From positions 1,488,001 to 1,552,000 of the forward strand of contig NZ_AP014723.1 of NCBI RefSeq assembly GCF_001548035.1: a stretch of 64,000 bases of DNA. Reading direction: 5' to 3'. The stretch is from Sulfurospirillum sp. UCH001 (GTDB taxonomy: Bacteria > Campylobacterota > Campylobacteria > Campylobacterales > Sulfurospirillaceae). Under the pieces are notes generated by a model. That model was not told the origin of the DNA. It made no database searches and was given only the letters and a program-made list of their open reading frames with translations. The stretch's first letter is position 1, and each line of letters starts with the position of its first letter. This document shows, piece after piece, positions 1-9,475 of this stretch. A program made the translations under genes and the position numbers.

Positions 1-23
1 CTGATTTGACAGCGATAAAATAA
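1..23 (+). CDS. 3' end of an upstream gene (partial)
   Basis: One frame reads Asp-Leu-Thr-Ala-Ile-Lys followed by TAA at 21-23, directly before the AAAGGA ribosome site of the next gene. This is what the tail of a tightly packed upstream gene would look like. Only six codons are visible, so identity cannot be stated and the call rests on position alone. Confidence 0.3.
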
Positions 24-32
24 AGGATAAAC

Positions 33-1166
33 ATGAAAGAAATACCATTTTATAAACCATTTATCGACCAAAGAGAAAAGACACTTATCAATGAAGTTTT
101 GGATTTGGAAAAAGCAAATAAAGTTGAAACCCTTGAAAAAGAGTTCATAAAATACATCCCTTGTGGCGATGCTATTTCGACTGTCAATGGAACAGCCGCA
201 ATGCACCTTGCGATGTGTGCATTAGATCTTAAGCGTGGCGATAAAATTATCTGTTCTGTCAATGCCTTCCCTTCTGTGGCTGAAGTCGTTCGCCACTTTG
301 ATGCTGAACCTATTTTTGTGGACATTGACAAAGATGATTTTAATATTGATGTTGAACAACTTGAAAGTGTTTTGAAAAACAATAAAGCAAAAAAACTAAA
401 AGGTGCGTTTATCAGCCATATCGCAGGACAACCTGCAGATCTTGCGCGCATTTATGAACTTGCAAAACTCTATGACATTAAAATTGTTGAAGACGCAACA
501 GCAGCTCTTGGATCAACCTATAATGGTAAAAAAATTGGATCGCTTGATGCAGACATCACAGTCTTTCGTTTCAATCCACAAGCCAACAATTCTGTATCCA
601 GTGCAGGAATTATGACCACAAAAGATCCTGAGCTTGCAGCACGTGCAAGACTTCTTCGTAATCATGCCCTTGTAGGTGAAGGTTGGGATAAATTTGGTAA
701 CCTTGGCTATGTTTATGATGTTGTCGATATTGGTCTTAAATATGATCTTAATGAACTCAATGCTGCCTATGCGATTGGTCAATTAGAAAAAAATGAAAGT
801 TTCATTGAAAGACGCATTGAAATTGCAGATATTTACAATCGTGAGCTCGCATCATGTCCTCACGTAAGCACACCTGTAAAAAAACGTGATCATACATATG
901 CTCAGTACATCATCAAAATAGACAAAAACAGAGATAATTTTGCTAAAGAGCTAAAAGAACGTGGTATTTACACAGGTCTTCACTATATTCCATTGCATTT
1001 ATTAAGCTACTATAAACATAAATACAATCTCCGTGTTAATGACTTTCCAAAAGCACTGAGTAATTATCAACAAATACTATCACTTCCGATTTATTCAAGT
1101 CTGAGCGATAAAGACATCTTACATATTTGTGAACAAATCAAAGAGATAGCAAAGAACCGTGTTTAA
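33..1166 (+). CDS. DegT/DnrJ/EryC1/StrS-fold protein lacking the PLP lysine
   Basis: The 377-residue protein has the full-length fold of sugar-nucleotide aminotransferases: a GTAAMHLAM segment (53-61), an EDATAALGS segment with the cofactor-ring Asp at 154, and a NELNAAYAIGQLEK segment matching the family's NELQAALGLAQLEKL region. In the family, a Lys in an F-x-F-x-P-x-K-N context forms the Schiff base with PLP. Here the aligned stretch is FRFNPQANNS, with Ala184 (codon GCC at 582-584) in place of Lys. ATG start with AAAGGA upstream. It overlaps lpxK by 8 nt, which suggests co-transcription with envelope genes. It may be a dehydratase-like, regulatory or inactive family member. Family membership is sure; activity is not. 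Confidence 0.85.
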   Translation: MKEIPFYKPFIDQREKTLINEVLDLEKANKVETLEKEFIKYIPCGDAISTVNGTAAMHLAMCALDLKRGDKIICSVNAFPSVAEVVRHFDAEPIFVDIDKDDFNIDVEQLESVLKNNKAKKLKGAFISHIAGQPADLARIYELAKLYDIKIVEDATAALGSTYNGKKIGSLDADITVFRFNPQANNSVSSAGIMTTKDPELAARARLLRNHALVGEGWDKFGNLGYVYDVVDIGLKYDLNELNAAYAIGQLEKNESFIERRIEIADIYNRELASCPHVSTPVKKRDHTYAQYIIKIDKNRDNFAKELKERGIYTGLHYIPLHLLSYYKHKYNLRVNDFPKALSNYQQILSLPIYSSLSDKDILHICEQIKEIAKNRV

Positions 1167-2097
1167 TCGTTCACGTATTGTTCTATGGGTAGAGGCCTAT
1201 CTCTTCTACCCTACTTCTTTCATACAGCGACTCTTGTCGTATGTTTTACTGCCACTGAGTGCTATCTATTGCGCTATTGTGTTAAGTAAACGCTTTTTTG
1301 GCAAAAAGCGAAAACTGTACTTTACTGTTCCTATTGTAAGTATCGGTAATCTTACAGTCGGTGGCAATGGCAAAACTCCTTTTTGTATAGCTTTGGCAAA
1401 AGATTATTCAAATATTGCCATTGTTCTAAGAGGCTATGGACGAAAATCACATGGGCTCATTTTGGTTTCAGATAATGGACAAATCATGTGTGATGCCATG
1501 GCAAGTGGTGATGAAGCGATGCTTTACGCAAAATCATTACCTGATGCAACCGTCATTGTAAGCGAAGACCGTGTAGAAGCCATTCGTTTTGCAAAAAAAA
1601 GAGGTGCAAAAATTATTTTTTTAGATGATGGTTTTTCAAAAAGTTTTATCTCAAAAATTGATATTCTCATGAAACCAATTCCTGAGCCAAAGAACTCGTT
1701 TTGTCTTCCAAGTGGCCCCTATAGAGAACCTCGTTTCCTCTATAAGTATGCAGATGTGATTATTTCAGAAGGTGCAGACTTCAAACGTCATGTTGAAGTC
1801 CTGAGTCCAACAGAGAAAATGCTCTTAGTCACTGCTATCTCCAAACCAAGTCGTTTGGATGCTTATTTACCAGAAAATGTGATTGCAAAAGTAAGCTTTG
1901 AAGATCATTACATGTACAATGAAAAAGAGCTTGAAACACTCTTGCATGAACACAATGCAACCTCCATTTTAACAACACAAAAAGACGCTGTAAAAATGTC
2001 TACTTTTGACATTCCACTCTCTATTCTCAAACTCGAAGTAGAAATCTTTCCTGAAACAAAAGCAAAAATCAACGCACTTTTAGCTCCTAAACGCTAA
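1159..2097 (+). CDS. lpxK: tetraacyldisaccharide 4'-kinase (lipid A biosynthesis)
   Basis: LpxK phosphorylates the 4' position of the lipid A disaccharide precursor at the inner membrane. The 312-residue protein starts with a hydrophobic membrane segment (about 17-43). It then has the family Walker A motif GNLTVGGNGKTP (63-74) and, near the C-terminus, a TTQKDAVKM segment typical of the family. The start is GTG at 1159, inside the end of the preceding gene. Length matches the family (about 310-330). Campylobacter carries lpxK close to thrC and kdsB, as here. Confidence 0.93.
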   Translation: MFNRSRIVLWVEAYLFYPTSFIQRLLSYVLLPLSAIYCAIVLSKRFFGKKRKLYFTVPIVSIGNLTVGGNGKTPFCIALAKDYSNIAIVLRGYGRKSHGLILVSDNGQIMCDAMASGDEAMLYAKSLPDATVIVSEDRVEAIRFAKKRGAKIIFLDDGFSKSFISKIDILMKPIPEPKNSFCLPSGPYREPRFLYKYADVIISEGADFKRHVEVLSPTEKMLLVTAISKPSRLDAYLPENVIAKVSFEDHYMYNEKELETLLHEHNATSILTTQKDAVKMSTFDIPLSILKLEVEIFPETKAKINALLAPKR

Positions 2098-2130
2098 AAT
2101 AAGGCTTTAACCTTTAACGAAGGATTTGCT

Positions 2131-2982
2131 GTGCAACATAAAATACAACAAGCACAAATCTTGATGGACGCACTGCCGTACATTAAACACTTTAACAAAA
2201 AAACCATTGTCATTAAATACGGTGGAGCCGCACAAATTAACCCAGAACTTAAAGAACAATTTGCAAAAGATATCGTTCTGCTCTATCTTGTTGGCATTAA
2301 GCCTGTTATTGTTCACGGTGGTGGTAAAAAAATCAACTCTCTGTTGGATAAACTCGAAGTTAAAAGCAATTTCGTCGATGGACTTCGTGTAACAGACGAT
2401 CAAGTCATGGAAGTAGTCGAGATGGTTCTTAGCGGAAGTATTAATAAAGAAATCACCACTCTTTTAAACCATCATGGCGCAAAAGCAATTGGTATTACCG
2501 GTAAAGATGCTAATTTTATGCGTGCAAAACCAATGGATGATGGAAAATACGGTTTAGTGGGTGATATCACCAAAATCGATAAAAAAGTACTCAAAAACCT
2601 TATTAAAGAAAAATTTATTCCTGTGATTGCACCTATCGCAGCAGGAGATGATGTTGATCATCCAGGATATAACATCAATGCTGATTTAGCGGCAAGTAAA
2701 ATCGCTGTTGCACTCAAAGCAAAAAAAATTATTTTTCTAACAGACACACCGGGCGTACTTGATAAAGAAGGTAATCTTATCTCAAGTCTTGATAAAGCAA
2801 AAATCAAAGCGCTTAAAAAAGATGGAACGATTAGCGGTGGTATGATTCCAAAACTAGACGCATGTTTAGAAACCCTTCGTGGTGGCGTTGAACGCGCTCA
2901 TATTATCGATGGTAGAGTTGAACATTCCATTTTATTAGAGCTCTTTACCAAAGATGGTATTGGCACCATTATTAAAGAATAA
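2131..2982 (+). CDS. argB: acetylglutamate kinase
   Basis: ArgB phosphorylates N-acetylglutamate in arginine biosynthesis. The 283-residue protein shows the amino-acid-kinase nucleotide motif VIKYGGAAQ (27-35), a VHGGGKKIN substrate loop, and the conserved NINADLAASKIA and LTDTPGVL segments. The start is GTG at 2131, preceded by GAAGGA. No other arginine gene is nearby; it sits between lpxK and thrC with short gaps, probably as part of one transcript. Confidence 0.95.
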   Translation: MQHKIQQAQILMDALPYIKHFNKKTIVIKYGGAAQINPELKEQFAKDIVLLYLVGIKPVIVHGGGKKINSLLDKLEVKSNFVDGLRVTDDQVMEVVEMVLSGSINKEITTLLNHHGAKAIGITGKDANFMRAKPMDDGKYGLVGDITKIDKKVLKNLIKEKFIPVIAPIAAGDDVDHPGYNINADLAASKIAVALKAKKIIFLTDTPGVLDKEGNLISSLDKAKIKALKKDGTISGGMIPKLDACLETLRGGVERAHIIDGRVEHSILLELFTKDGIGTIIKE

Positions 2983-2995
2983 GGACAAAAGAATT

Positions 2996-4480
2996 ATGTT
3001 TATCGAAACTCGTGGAAATGATGGTGTTAAACCAAATAAAGTTCCTTTTTCATTTGCTATTTTAAATCCAAGTGCAAGTTTTGGCGGACTTTATGTACCA
3101 GAGAATTTACCAAAAATAGATACTGCTTTTTTAGAGAGTGCTTCTAAAAAGAGCTATAAAGAGATCACGCTTGATATCTTAAAACTTTTCAACATTGATA
3201 TCGAAGAAGAAGTCATGAAAAAAGCAGTCGCACTCTACGATGCTTTTGATGATGCAAAAGAGCCTACCCCTCTTTCTCAAATTGAAGATGACCTCTTTGT
3301 AAATGAGCTCTATCATGGTCCAACACGTGCATTTAAAGATATGGCATTACAACCTTTTGGCTATATCCTTTCTCATCTTGCTCAAAAACTAGATGAGCAA
3401 TACCTCATTTTAGCAGCAACCAGTGGTGATACAGGTCCAGCGACACTTGATACTTTTGCAAATAAACCAAACATCAAAGTTGTCTGTTTGTACCCTGATG
3501 GCGGTACAAGTGATGTCCAACGACTTCAAATGACCACACAAAAGAGTCCAAATCTGAAAATTATTGGTATTCATGGTAATTTTGATGATGCTCAAAATGC
3601 GCTCAAAACACTTCTTGCATCACCAAGTTTTAAAGAAGCACTCAGTAACAAGCATATCAAACTGAGCGCTGCAAATTCAGTTAATTTTGGACGTATTATC
3701 TTCCAAATCATCTACCATATTTATGCCTATGTAGCAATGCTCAAACAAGGAAAAGTTGAGCTTGGGAAACCTTTTTACACCATCATTCCAAGTGGAAATT
3801 TTGGTAATGCTTTGGGTGCTTATTATGCGAAAAAAATGGGATTACCAATCGAAAAAATCTTGATTGCGTCTAATATCAACAACATTTTAACAGACTTGAT
3901 AACAACAGGTGTTTATGATCTTCGTAACCGAAGCCTGCTACAAACAACATCTCCAGCGATGGATATTTTGATCTCATCAAACGTTGAGCGTGTTTTATTT
4001 GATAAATTTGGTTCAACTCGTACCAAAGAGCTTATGGAAGCACTAAAAGAGCAAAAAATCTATACACTGACAAGCAGTGAACTAGCAAGCTTACAAGAAG
4101 ATTTTGAAGCCGTTTACTGTGATGATGCTTTTGGCAAAGAGCAAATCAGACATTATGCACAAAAGGGCTATGTAATGGACCCTCATACGGCGACATGCCT
4201 TAAAGCCTATCAAACACTAAAAGCAAAGCCACTTCCATGCGTTCTTTGCTCCACTGCAGAATGGACAAAATTTGCTCCAACCATGCTCAACGCCATTAAG
4301 CAAGATAGCATCAAATACAGCGATAAAGAGGCGCTTGAGGGCATTAGTAAAGCGCTTCATGTGAGTATTCCAACATGTATTAGCGATCTGTTTAATGAAA
4401 CTGTTATTCATGATAAAGTGGTCGATAAAGATAAAATTGAAGCGGAAATTTTTGATTTTCTAAATAAGGCAGCGCAATGA
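2996..4480 (+). CDS. thrC: threonine synthase
   Basis: ThrC converts O-phosphohomoserine to threonine with PLP. The reading frame is open further upstream, but the ATG at 2996 follows AAGGA and gives the usual N-terminus MFIETRGN, so it is taken as the start (494 aa). HGPTRAFKDMALQ (108-120) holds the PLP-binding Lys114. A second conserved block is TIIPSGNFGNALGAYYAKK, the phosphate-binding region. Its 3' end overlaps the kdsB start by 4 nt (ATGA), indicating translational coupling. Confidence 0.95.
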   Translation: MFIETRGNDGVKPNKVPFSFAILNPSASFGGLYVPENLPKIDTAFLESASKKSYKEITLDILKLFNIDIEEEVMKKAVALYDAFDDAKEPTPLSQIEDDLFVNELYHGPTRAFKDMALQPFGYILSHLAQKLDEQYLILAATSGDTGPATLDTFANKPNIKVVCLYPDGGTSDVQRLQMTTQKSPNLKIIGIHGNFDDAQNALKTLLASPSFKEALSNKHIKLSAANSVNFGRIIFQIIYHIYAYVAMLKQGKVELGKPFYTIIPSGNFGNALGAYYAKKMGLPIEKILIASNINNILTDLITTGVYDLRNRSLLQTTSPAMDILISSNVERVLFDKFGSTRTKELMEALKEQKIYTLTSSELASLQEDFEAVYCDDAFGKEQIRHYAQKGYVMDPHTATCLKAYQTLKAKPLPCVLCSTAEWTKFAPTMLNAIKQDSIKYSDKEALEGISKALHVSIPTCISDLFNETVIHDKVVDKDKIEAEIFDFLNKAAQ

Positions 4481-5181
4481 TCATTATCCCCGCACGTCTT
4501 GCTTCAACACGTTTTCCTAATAAAATTTTAGCAAACATTCATGGTCTTCCTATGGTCATTGCAACAGCAAAACGTGTACAAAATCTTGATGATGTTGCCA
4601 TTGCAGCTGACACGGAAGAAGTGGTAACCCTTGCACATGATTATGGGTTTAAAGCCATTCTTACTTCGCAAAATCATCAAAGTGGAACAGACCGTATCAA
4701 TGAAGCAGCATCAAAGCTTTCTCTCACAGAAGATGAAATTATTGTCAATGTTCAAGCAGATGAACCCTTCATCGAAGAAGCTGTCGTAAAAAGCGTGATT
4801 GAACGAGCTAAAAACACCGATGCGATGATTACCAGTGCGTGTAAGAAGATTGATCTCTCACACGTAAAAGATCCCAATCTTGTCAAAGTTATTTTAAATG
4901 CTCATGGCAACGCTATCTATTTTTCAAGAAGTGCAATTCCATATGACCGCGAAGGTGGATTTGATGGATACTTTGGGCATTTAGGCATCTATGCTTTTCG
5001 TAAAAAATCGCTTGAGACATTCTGTGCACTTCCTTATGCACCAATTGAGCATATTGAAAAATTAGAGCAATTACGCGCCATTTACCATGGTTATAGCATT
5101 GCGATGGTCGAGGTAGAAAGCCAGAGTTTTGGTATTGACACCAAAGAAGATTTAGAGCGAGCACTTACGTTTTTTAAATAG
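4477..5181 (+). CDS. kdsB: 3-deoxy-manno-octulosonate cytidylyltransferase (CMP-KDO synthetase)
   Basis: KdsB activates KDO with CTP for lipopolysaccharide core assembly in the cytoplasm. The 234-residue protein begins with the nucleotide-binding motif IIPARLASTRFPNK (2-15) and contains the VQADEPFI segment with metal-binding Asp and the HLGIYAFRK segment of the family. The ATG overlaps the thrC stop. Together with lpxK this gives the cluster an envelope theme. Confidence 0.95.
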   Translation: MIIIPARLASTRFPNKILANIHGLPMVIATAKRVQNLDDVAIAADTEEVVTLAHDYGFKAILTSQNHQSGTDRINEAASKLSLTEDEIIVNVQADEPFIEEAVVKSVIERAKNTDAMITSACKKIDLSHVKDPNLVKVILNAHGNAIYFSRSAIPYDREGGFDGYFGHLGIYAFRKKSLETFCALPYAPIEHIEKLEQLRAIYHGYSIAMVEVESQSFGIDTKEDLERALTFFK

Positions 5182-5192
5182 TTTTTTGATAC

Positions 5193-5218
5193 AGGGTAAG
5201 AGGAGTTCTTCTTACCCT
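5193..5218. terminator. stem-loop between convergent kdsB and the 5227 gene
   Basis: An inverted repeat AGGGTAAGA / TCTTACCCT extends to about 11 bp with a GU pair and a short loop. It lies 11 nt after the kdsB stop and 8 nt before the stop of the opposing gene. The following TCCTCTTTCTT is only a weak U-tract, so termination, probably from the left, is likely but not certain. Confidence 0.55.
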
Positions 5219-5226
5219 CCTCTTTC

Positions 5227-5517
5227 TTAAACTGCTACTTGTTCAAAACTATCGCTTTCAAGATTAAAACGATACGCTTCCATAGGATTTTCCCCTACTT
5301 GAAATATGATTTTACATGACTCAAAACCTGATTTTTTAAGCCCTTTGCTAACAACTTCTAAAATAAATGTTCTAGTGCTAAACATATGCGTTGTCGTCTC
5401 ACCTTCATAGGCAAACACTTCCCCTTCTATAGGCGTAATACCTTCTTTTTTGAGGTGTTTCTCAAAAATAGCTTGATCTTGTAAACCTTCTACTTCAACA
5501 ATCAATACAACTTTCAT
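5227..5517 (-). CDS. conserved small protein of unknown function, coupled to dsbD
   Basis: This 96-residue soluble protein is not recognised. It begins MKVVLIVEVEGL and has an alternating beta/alpha pattern without signal peptide or membrane segment. There is a single Cys at about 68. It follows dsbD with no gap at all (dsbD ends at 5518, this starts at 5517), so it is probably translated from the same message. A compact alpha/beta fold such as a ferredoxin-like fold is possible from the strand pattern, but that is a guess. Confidence 0.75.
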   Translation of the reverse strand: MKVVLIVEVEGLQDQAIFEKHLKKEGITPIEGEVFAYEGETTTHMFSTRTFILEVVSKGLKKSGFESCKIIFQVGENPMEAYRFNLESDSFEQVAV

Positions 5518-7269
5518 TTAAATCCCTAATTTCTCAAGATGTGCTAAAAATTCATCAGCATTTTTAAAACCAACCAATCGTAACTCTACAATTTCTTTTC
5601 CCTCTTTAAAAAACAAAATGGCAGGAGGACCATAAATATTAAATGCTTTTTGCAGTGCTTTATCTTCTTCGCTATTTTTTGTGACATCTGCTTTTAAAAG
5701 TGTTAGCTTTTCAAGCTTTGCTTTGACACGAGCATCACTAAACGTAAACTGCTCAAATTCAACACAATTAACACACCAGTCTGCATAAAAATCTAACATA
5801 ACTGGCTTTTGTGCATTTTTCAATGCAAGAGTGAGCTCATCCATATTTTTGATTTTATTAAACGCGGATGATGATGAAGCAGTTGCAACAACATTTTCTT
5901 TAGCTGTAAATTTTTCAAAAGGAGTCAGTGGATTGCTCGCGCCACTTAAAAAACCAACAAAAAGTGCTACGCCGTACACTAGAGCCATAAACAAAAAGCT
6001 TTTAACGATTTTATGCCACCCTTTAGCGTACTCATGACATGATTCTAATGCACCAAAATAAATAGCACTACTGATGATTAGAACAGCCCAAAGAACCATG
6101 CTTATAGAGCCTGGAATAACGCGTGAGAGCATCCAAATAGCAACACCGAGAAGCATCACACCAAAAAATGCAGTGATGTTTTGCATCCAAAGACCCGGGC
6201 GAGGCATATAACGACCCGCTGTTGTTCCTATGAGTAAAAGTGGAGCGCCCATACCAAGGCTCATCACAAAGAGTGCTGCCCCACCCAAAATGACATCACC
6301 ACTTTGTCCAATATAAATCAAAGCACCTGCAAGAGGAGCTGCAACACAAGGACCAACAATAAGCGCTGATAAAAAGCCCATAACGGCAATGCCTAAAATG
6401 CCCTGAGTTTGGGCTTCACCTGTTTTTTTGTTTACTCTATTTTGAATGAATGAAGGCATTTTTATCTCATAAAAACCAAACATAGACAGTGAGAGTAAGA
6501 CAAAAATCGTACTAAAAATACCGATAACCCAAGGGTCCTGCATAGAGGCTTGGAGATTTGCACCAAAGAGTGCTGCAAAAATACCTGCGATAGTATAAGC
6601 AAGAGACATTGCTAAAACATAGACTAATGAGAGCCAAAATCCTTTTTTTGCGTTCATAGAAACCGATGGTTGTGAGACAATAATAGAAGATAGAATAGGA
6701 ATCATCGGGAAAACGCACGGTGTTAGAGAAAGCAAAAGCCCAAACCCAAAAAAACTAAGAAGCACTAACGCTATATTTTCGTTCATTAAACGCGCAGCAA
6801 TACCATCTTGTTCCGATAAAGGTACTCCATTTTGTACGCTTCCACCTTTTAACTTATAGGTAAACTCTTTACTTTCGGGCTGATAGCAAATACCTAATTC
6901 TGAACACCCTTGATACGAGAATTTGAGGGTAAAACTACCTTTTTTGACTTCATTTTCTAAAAGACTCTGTGGTACAAAAAGCTCAAAAGATTTACGTTGT
7001 GTCATTGTATCGTGGAAGTATTCGGCTTTTGGTTTTTCTACCATAGCTGAAATATCAATCGCTTTTGGTTTTACAAGTTCCAAAGTAATTTTGTCATCAT
7101 ACAAGTAGATACCTTCACCCAATACAACGCTGATAATCACACCTTGCACATTATGTATTGCTGTGACTTTAAAAGCCTCTTCAGATGTCAAAAGTTTTGG
7201 TTTTTCAACGCCAAAAAGTGAAACCACAAGTAGAAAAAATAAAGCAGAGTATCGAAAAATATGTTGCAC
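5518..7269 (-). CDS. dsbD: thiol:disulfide interchange protein DsbD
   Basis: DsbD carries reducing power from cytoplasmic thioredoxin across the inner membrane to periplasmic thiols (DsbC, cytochrome c maturation). The 583-residue protein has a signal peptide, an N-terminal domain with the redox pair around CSELGIC, about eight membrane helices carrying a Cys-Pro-x-x pair (TPCVFPM and GPCVAAP), and a C-terminal thioredoxin domain with WCVNC (Cys about 499 and 502). The start is GTG at 7269 with AGGTGA upstream. The domain order is the complete three-part DsbD. Confidence 0.94.
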   Translation of the reverse strand: MQHIFRYSALFFLLVVSLFGVEKPKLLTSEEAFKVTAIHNVQGVIISVVLGEGIYLYDDKITLELVKPKAIDISAMVEKPKAEYFHDTMTQRKSFELFVPQSLLENEVKKGSFTLKFSYQGCSELGICYQPESKEFTYKLKGGSVQNGVPLSEQDGIAARLMNENIALVLLSFFGFGLLLSLTPCVFPMIPILSSIIVSQPSVSMNAKKGFWLSLVYVLAMSLAYTIAGIFAALFGANLQASMQDPWVIGIFSTIFVLLSLSMFGFYEIKMPSFIQNRVNKKTGEAQTQGILGIAVMGFLSALIVGPCVAAPLAGALIYIGQSGDVILGGAALFVMSLGMGAPLLLIGTTAGRYMPRPGLWMQNITAFFGVMLLGVAIWMLSRVIPGSISMVLWAVLIISSAIYFGALESCHEYAKGWHKIVKSFLFMALVYGVALFVGFLSGASNPLTPFEKFTAKENVVATASSSSAFNKIKNMDELTLALKNAQKPVMLDFYADWCVNCVEFEQFTFSDARVKAKLEKLTLLKADVTKNSEEDKALQKAFNIYGPPAILFFKEGKEIVELRLVGFKNADEFLAHLEKLGI

Positions 7270-7384
7270 AAAATCACCTTTGGTAAAATAATGTTTTATT
7301 GTAGCAAAGAAGTCTAAATGTTTTTTAAATTACAACGATTTTTAGGGTATGATTGAATGTAAGATGTCAAAGCAGGAGTACGCT

Positions 7385-8278
7385 GTGGGTAAAAAGAAAA
7401 AAGAGAAATTAGTACTACAAAATGAAGAGCTTGTTATGGCAAAAGAGAGTCCAAAAGAGAAAGAAGAAAAAGTTCAAATTTGGGTCAAAAAAAGTGAACT
7501 CAAATATGAAAAAGAACTCAAAAAACTTCAAATAGAACTTCTTAAATTTCAAAATCACGTAAAAGACAAAGGATTGAAAGTTCTTATTATCATCGAAGGT
7601 CGAGATGCTGCAGGGAAAGGTGGAACCATCAAACGTATCACTGAGCACCTCAATCCAAGAGGTGCACGCATTGTAGCCCTTCCTAAGCCTTCTGATACCG
7701 AGCGTTCACAGTGGTATTTTCAACGCTACACACAATACCTTCCCTCAGCTGGAGAAATCGTACTTTTTGACAGATCATGGTATAACCGTGCAGGTGTTGA
7801 GCCTGTGATGGGCTTTTGTACGCAAGAAGAGCATAAAGAGTTTTTACGAGAAGTACCAAAATTTGAAACCATGCTTGTAAATGCAGGTATTATTCTCTTT
7901 AAATTTTATTTCTCTGTGAGCAAAGAAGAACAAGCAAAACGATTTCGTGAGCGCAAAACAGACCCACTAAAACAGTTTAAACTCTCACCAGTCGATGCAA
8001 AATCACAAGAGCTTTGGGATCAATACACTGTTGCAAAATACTCTATGCTTTTAGCGTCAAATACGCCACGCTCTCCTTGGACTATTATTCTCTCTGACGA
8101 TAAGAAAAAAGCACGTCTCAATACGATAAGACATATTTTAAAGAATGTAGACTATCCTGAAAAAATTAAAAAGAAACACCTAAAAACGGATTCGGATATT
8201 GTCCGAACAGCGAAACAAGAGATAGAAATTATGGAGCAAAATCTACCGAGTGAAAATCTTTCACATCTTAACGGTTAA
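7385..8278 (+). CDS. ppk2: polyphosphate kinase 2 family protein
   Basis: PPK2 enzymes phosphorylate nucleotides from polyphosphate. Walker A EGRDAAGKGG, the lid-region Arg residues and Walker B LFDRSWYNRAG are all present, followed by the typical EPVMGF segment. The reading frame is open from an ATG at 7349, but a TATGAT -10 box may span that position. An AGGAG six bases before GTG 7385 gives MGKKKKEKL and 298 residues, so GTG 7385 is preferred. The N-terminal 50 residues are very Lys/Glu-rich. Substrate preference (GDP or ADP) cannot be read from sequence alone. Confidence 0.9.
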   Translation: MGKKKKEKLVLQNEELVMAKESPKEKEEKVQIWVKKSELKYEKELKKLQIELLKFQNHVKDKGLKVLIIIEGRDAAGKGGTIKRITEHLNPRGARIVALPKPSDTERSQWYFQRYTQYLPSAGEIVLFDRSWYNRAGVEPVMGFCTQEEHKEFLREVPKFETMLVNAGIILFKFYFSVSKEEQAKRFRERKTDPLKQFKLSPVDAKSQELWDQYTVAKYSMLLASNTPRSPWTIILSDDKKKARLNTIRHILKNVDYPEKIKKKHLKTDSDIVRTAKQEIEIMEQNLPSENLSHLNG

Positions 8279-8285
8279 ACCGTAA

Positions 8286-9314
8286 TTATCTTAAATGCTT
8301 GATTAAGAGCTTGATATAATCAGGATCAAGCCTATTTTTATACTCTTCACGCATAAGAGATAATGCATTATAGGTGCTATATGCCCCTCTGTAGGGTTTA
8401 ATTGTAATCAATGCATCAAACATATCGCAAATTGCAATAATCTTTGCAAAGGGACTAATTCGTGAACTATCAATTCCATGAGGATATCCACTACCGTCTA
8501 ATCGTTCATGATGCTGTTTGATAGCATTTAAAACGATTCTGTCTTTCAACCCACTTCGCTTCACTAAATAGACACTTGTCTCAGAGTGCGTTTGGATTTT
8601 TCTCTTTTCATCCTCATTCAAAAAGTCAGGTTTGTTTAACAGTGATTCATCCAATTCGCATTTTCCAACATCATGTAACATAGCACTGACTACAAGCTTT
8701 TTTTGGTCTGTCATATCGATGCCAATTCTACTTCCAATAATAGAAGCAAAAAATGCAACTTTAACAAAGTGAGCAGCTAAAGAGTCATATTCGTCTAAAA
8801 AGTCATTGAATTTTGAAAGCGTTATACGTTCTTGATTGACGACGGAAACCAACTCTTCTGAAAGAATATCAATCGCTTCAATAGGAATATATTTTTCTTC
8901 TTTACTTTTTATCCAAGTATCGAAAAGATATTTTGCACTCATATAAATTGCTTTTAATTTTTCGTTGATAGATTTTGCACGTGAGACAATTTGATAAATA
9001 TTAATACAATTTTTAACTGCATCCTCAAAACTCATGGTTTCATTTTCTTCGAGATGATACGTTTTGGAAAGAGACTCTTCTCGGTATTTTTTATATAAAT
9101 CATAATTTTTGTTTTCGACATAAATTTGTAAATCACGTTTAATGAGCTTTTGATAAATATCATCGTCAATAAATGTACCACTCTCAATTAAGATAGCAAA
9201 ACCATTAAATCTTTGAATATAACAGTCAAAATCCAACAGAGTTCCACGTCTGAAGAGGCTATTATCGATAGGTGTAAACCCTTGATTTAAAAATATTTTT
9301 ACAACTTTGCCCAT
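8286..9314 (-). CDS. HD-GYP domain protein, probable cyclic-di-GMP phosphodiesterase
   Basis: HD-GYP proteins hydrolyse c-di-GMP. The C-terminal half of this 342-residue protein has the metal site in MLHDVGKCELDESLL, then the pair HHERLDGSGYPHG (HD and GYP signatures intact) and IIAICDMFDALI. The first 160 residues do not match a sensor domain I recognise; no membrane segment is evident, so it is probably cytoplasmic. It stands alone, converging with ppk2 with only 7 nt between the two stops. Confidence 0.9.
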   Translation of the reverse strand: MGKVVKIFLNQGFTPIDNSLFRRGTLLDFDCYIQRFNGFAILIESGTFIDDDIYQKLIKRDLQIYVENKNYDLYKKYREESLSKTYHLEENETMSFEDAVKNCINIYQIVSRAKSINEKLKAIYMSAKYLFDTWIKSKEEKYIPIEAIDILSEELVSVVNQERITLSKFNDFLDEYDSLAAHFVKVAFFASIIGSRIGIDMTDQKKLVVSAMLHDVGKCELDESLLNKPDFLNEDEKRKIQTHSETSVYLVKRSGLKDRIVLNAIKQHHERLDGSGYPHGIDSSRISPFAKIIAICDMFDALITIKPYRGAYSTYNALSLMREEYKNRLDPDYIKLLIKHLR

Positions 9315-9424
9315 AATACAACACCTTAAATCAACATGCTTCGTTAAGAAATATTTTTGATAACGTATATTGTATCATCTCAAAGTGAAAAAAATAGGAT
9401 TATTTGTTTTTAGAAGAAATTTAT

Positions 9425-9467
9425 AAGAAAAAAGGCAGTTCTAGCCAGTTTTGAAACTGGCTAGAAC
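9425..9467 (-). terminator. Rho-independent terminator of hrcA-grpE-dnaK
   Basis: A perfect 14-bp inverted repeat (9438-9451 with 9454-9467) lies just after the dnaK stop. Read on the minus strand it is followed by a CCTTTTTTCTT tract. This is the strongest intrinsic terminator in the window. Confidence 0.9.
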
Positions 9468-9475
9468 GTGGTATA

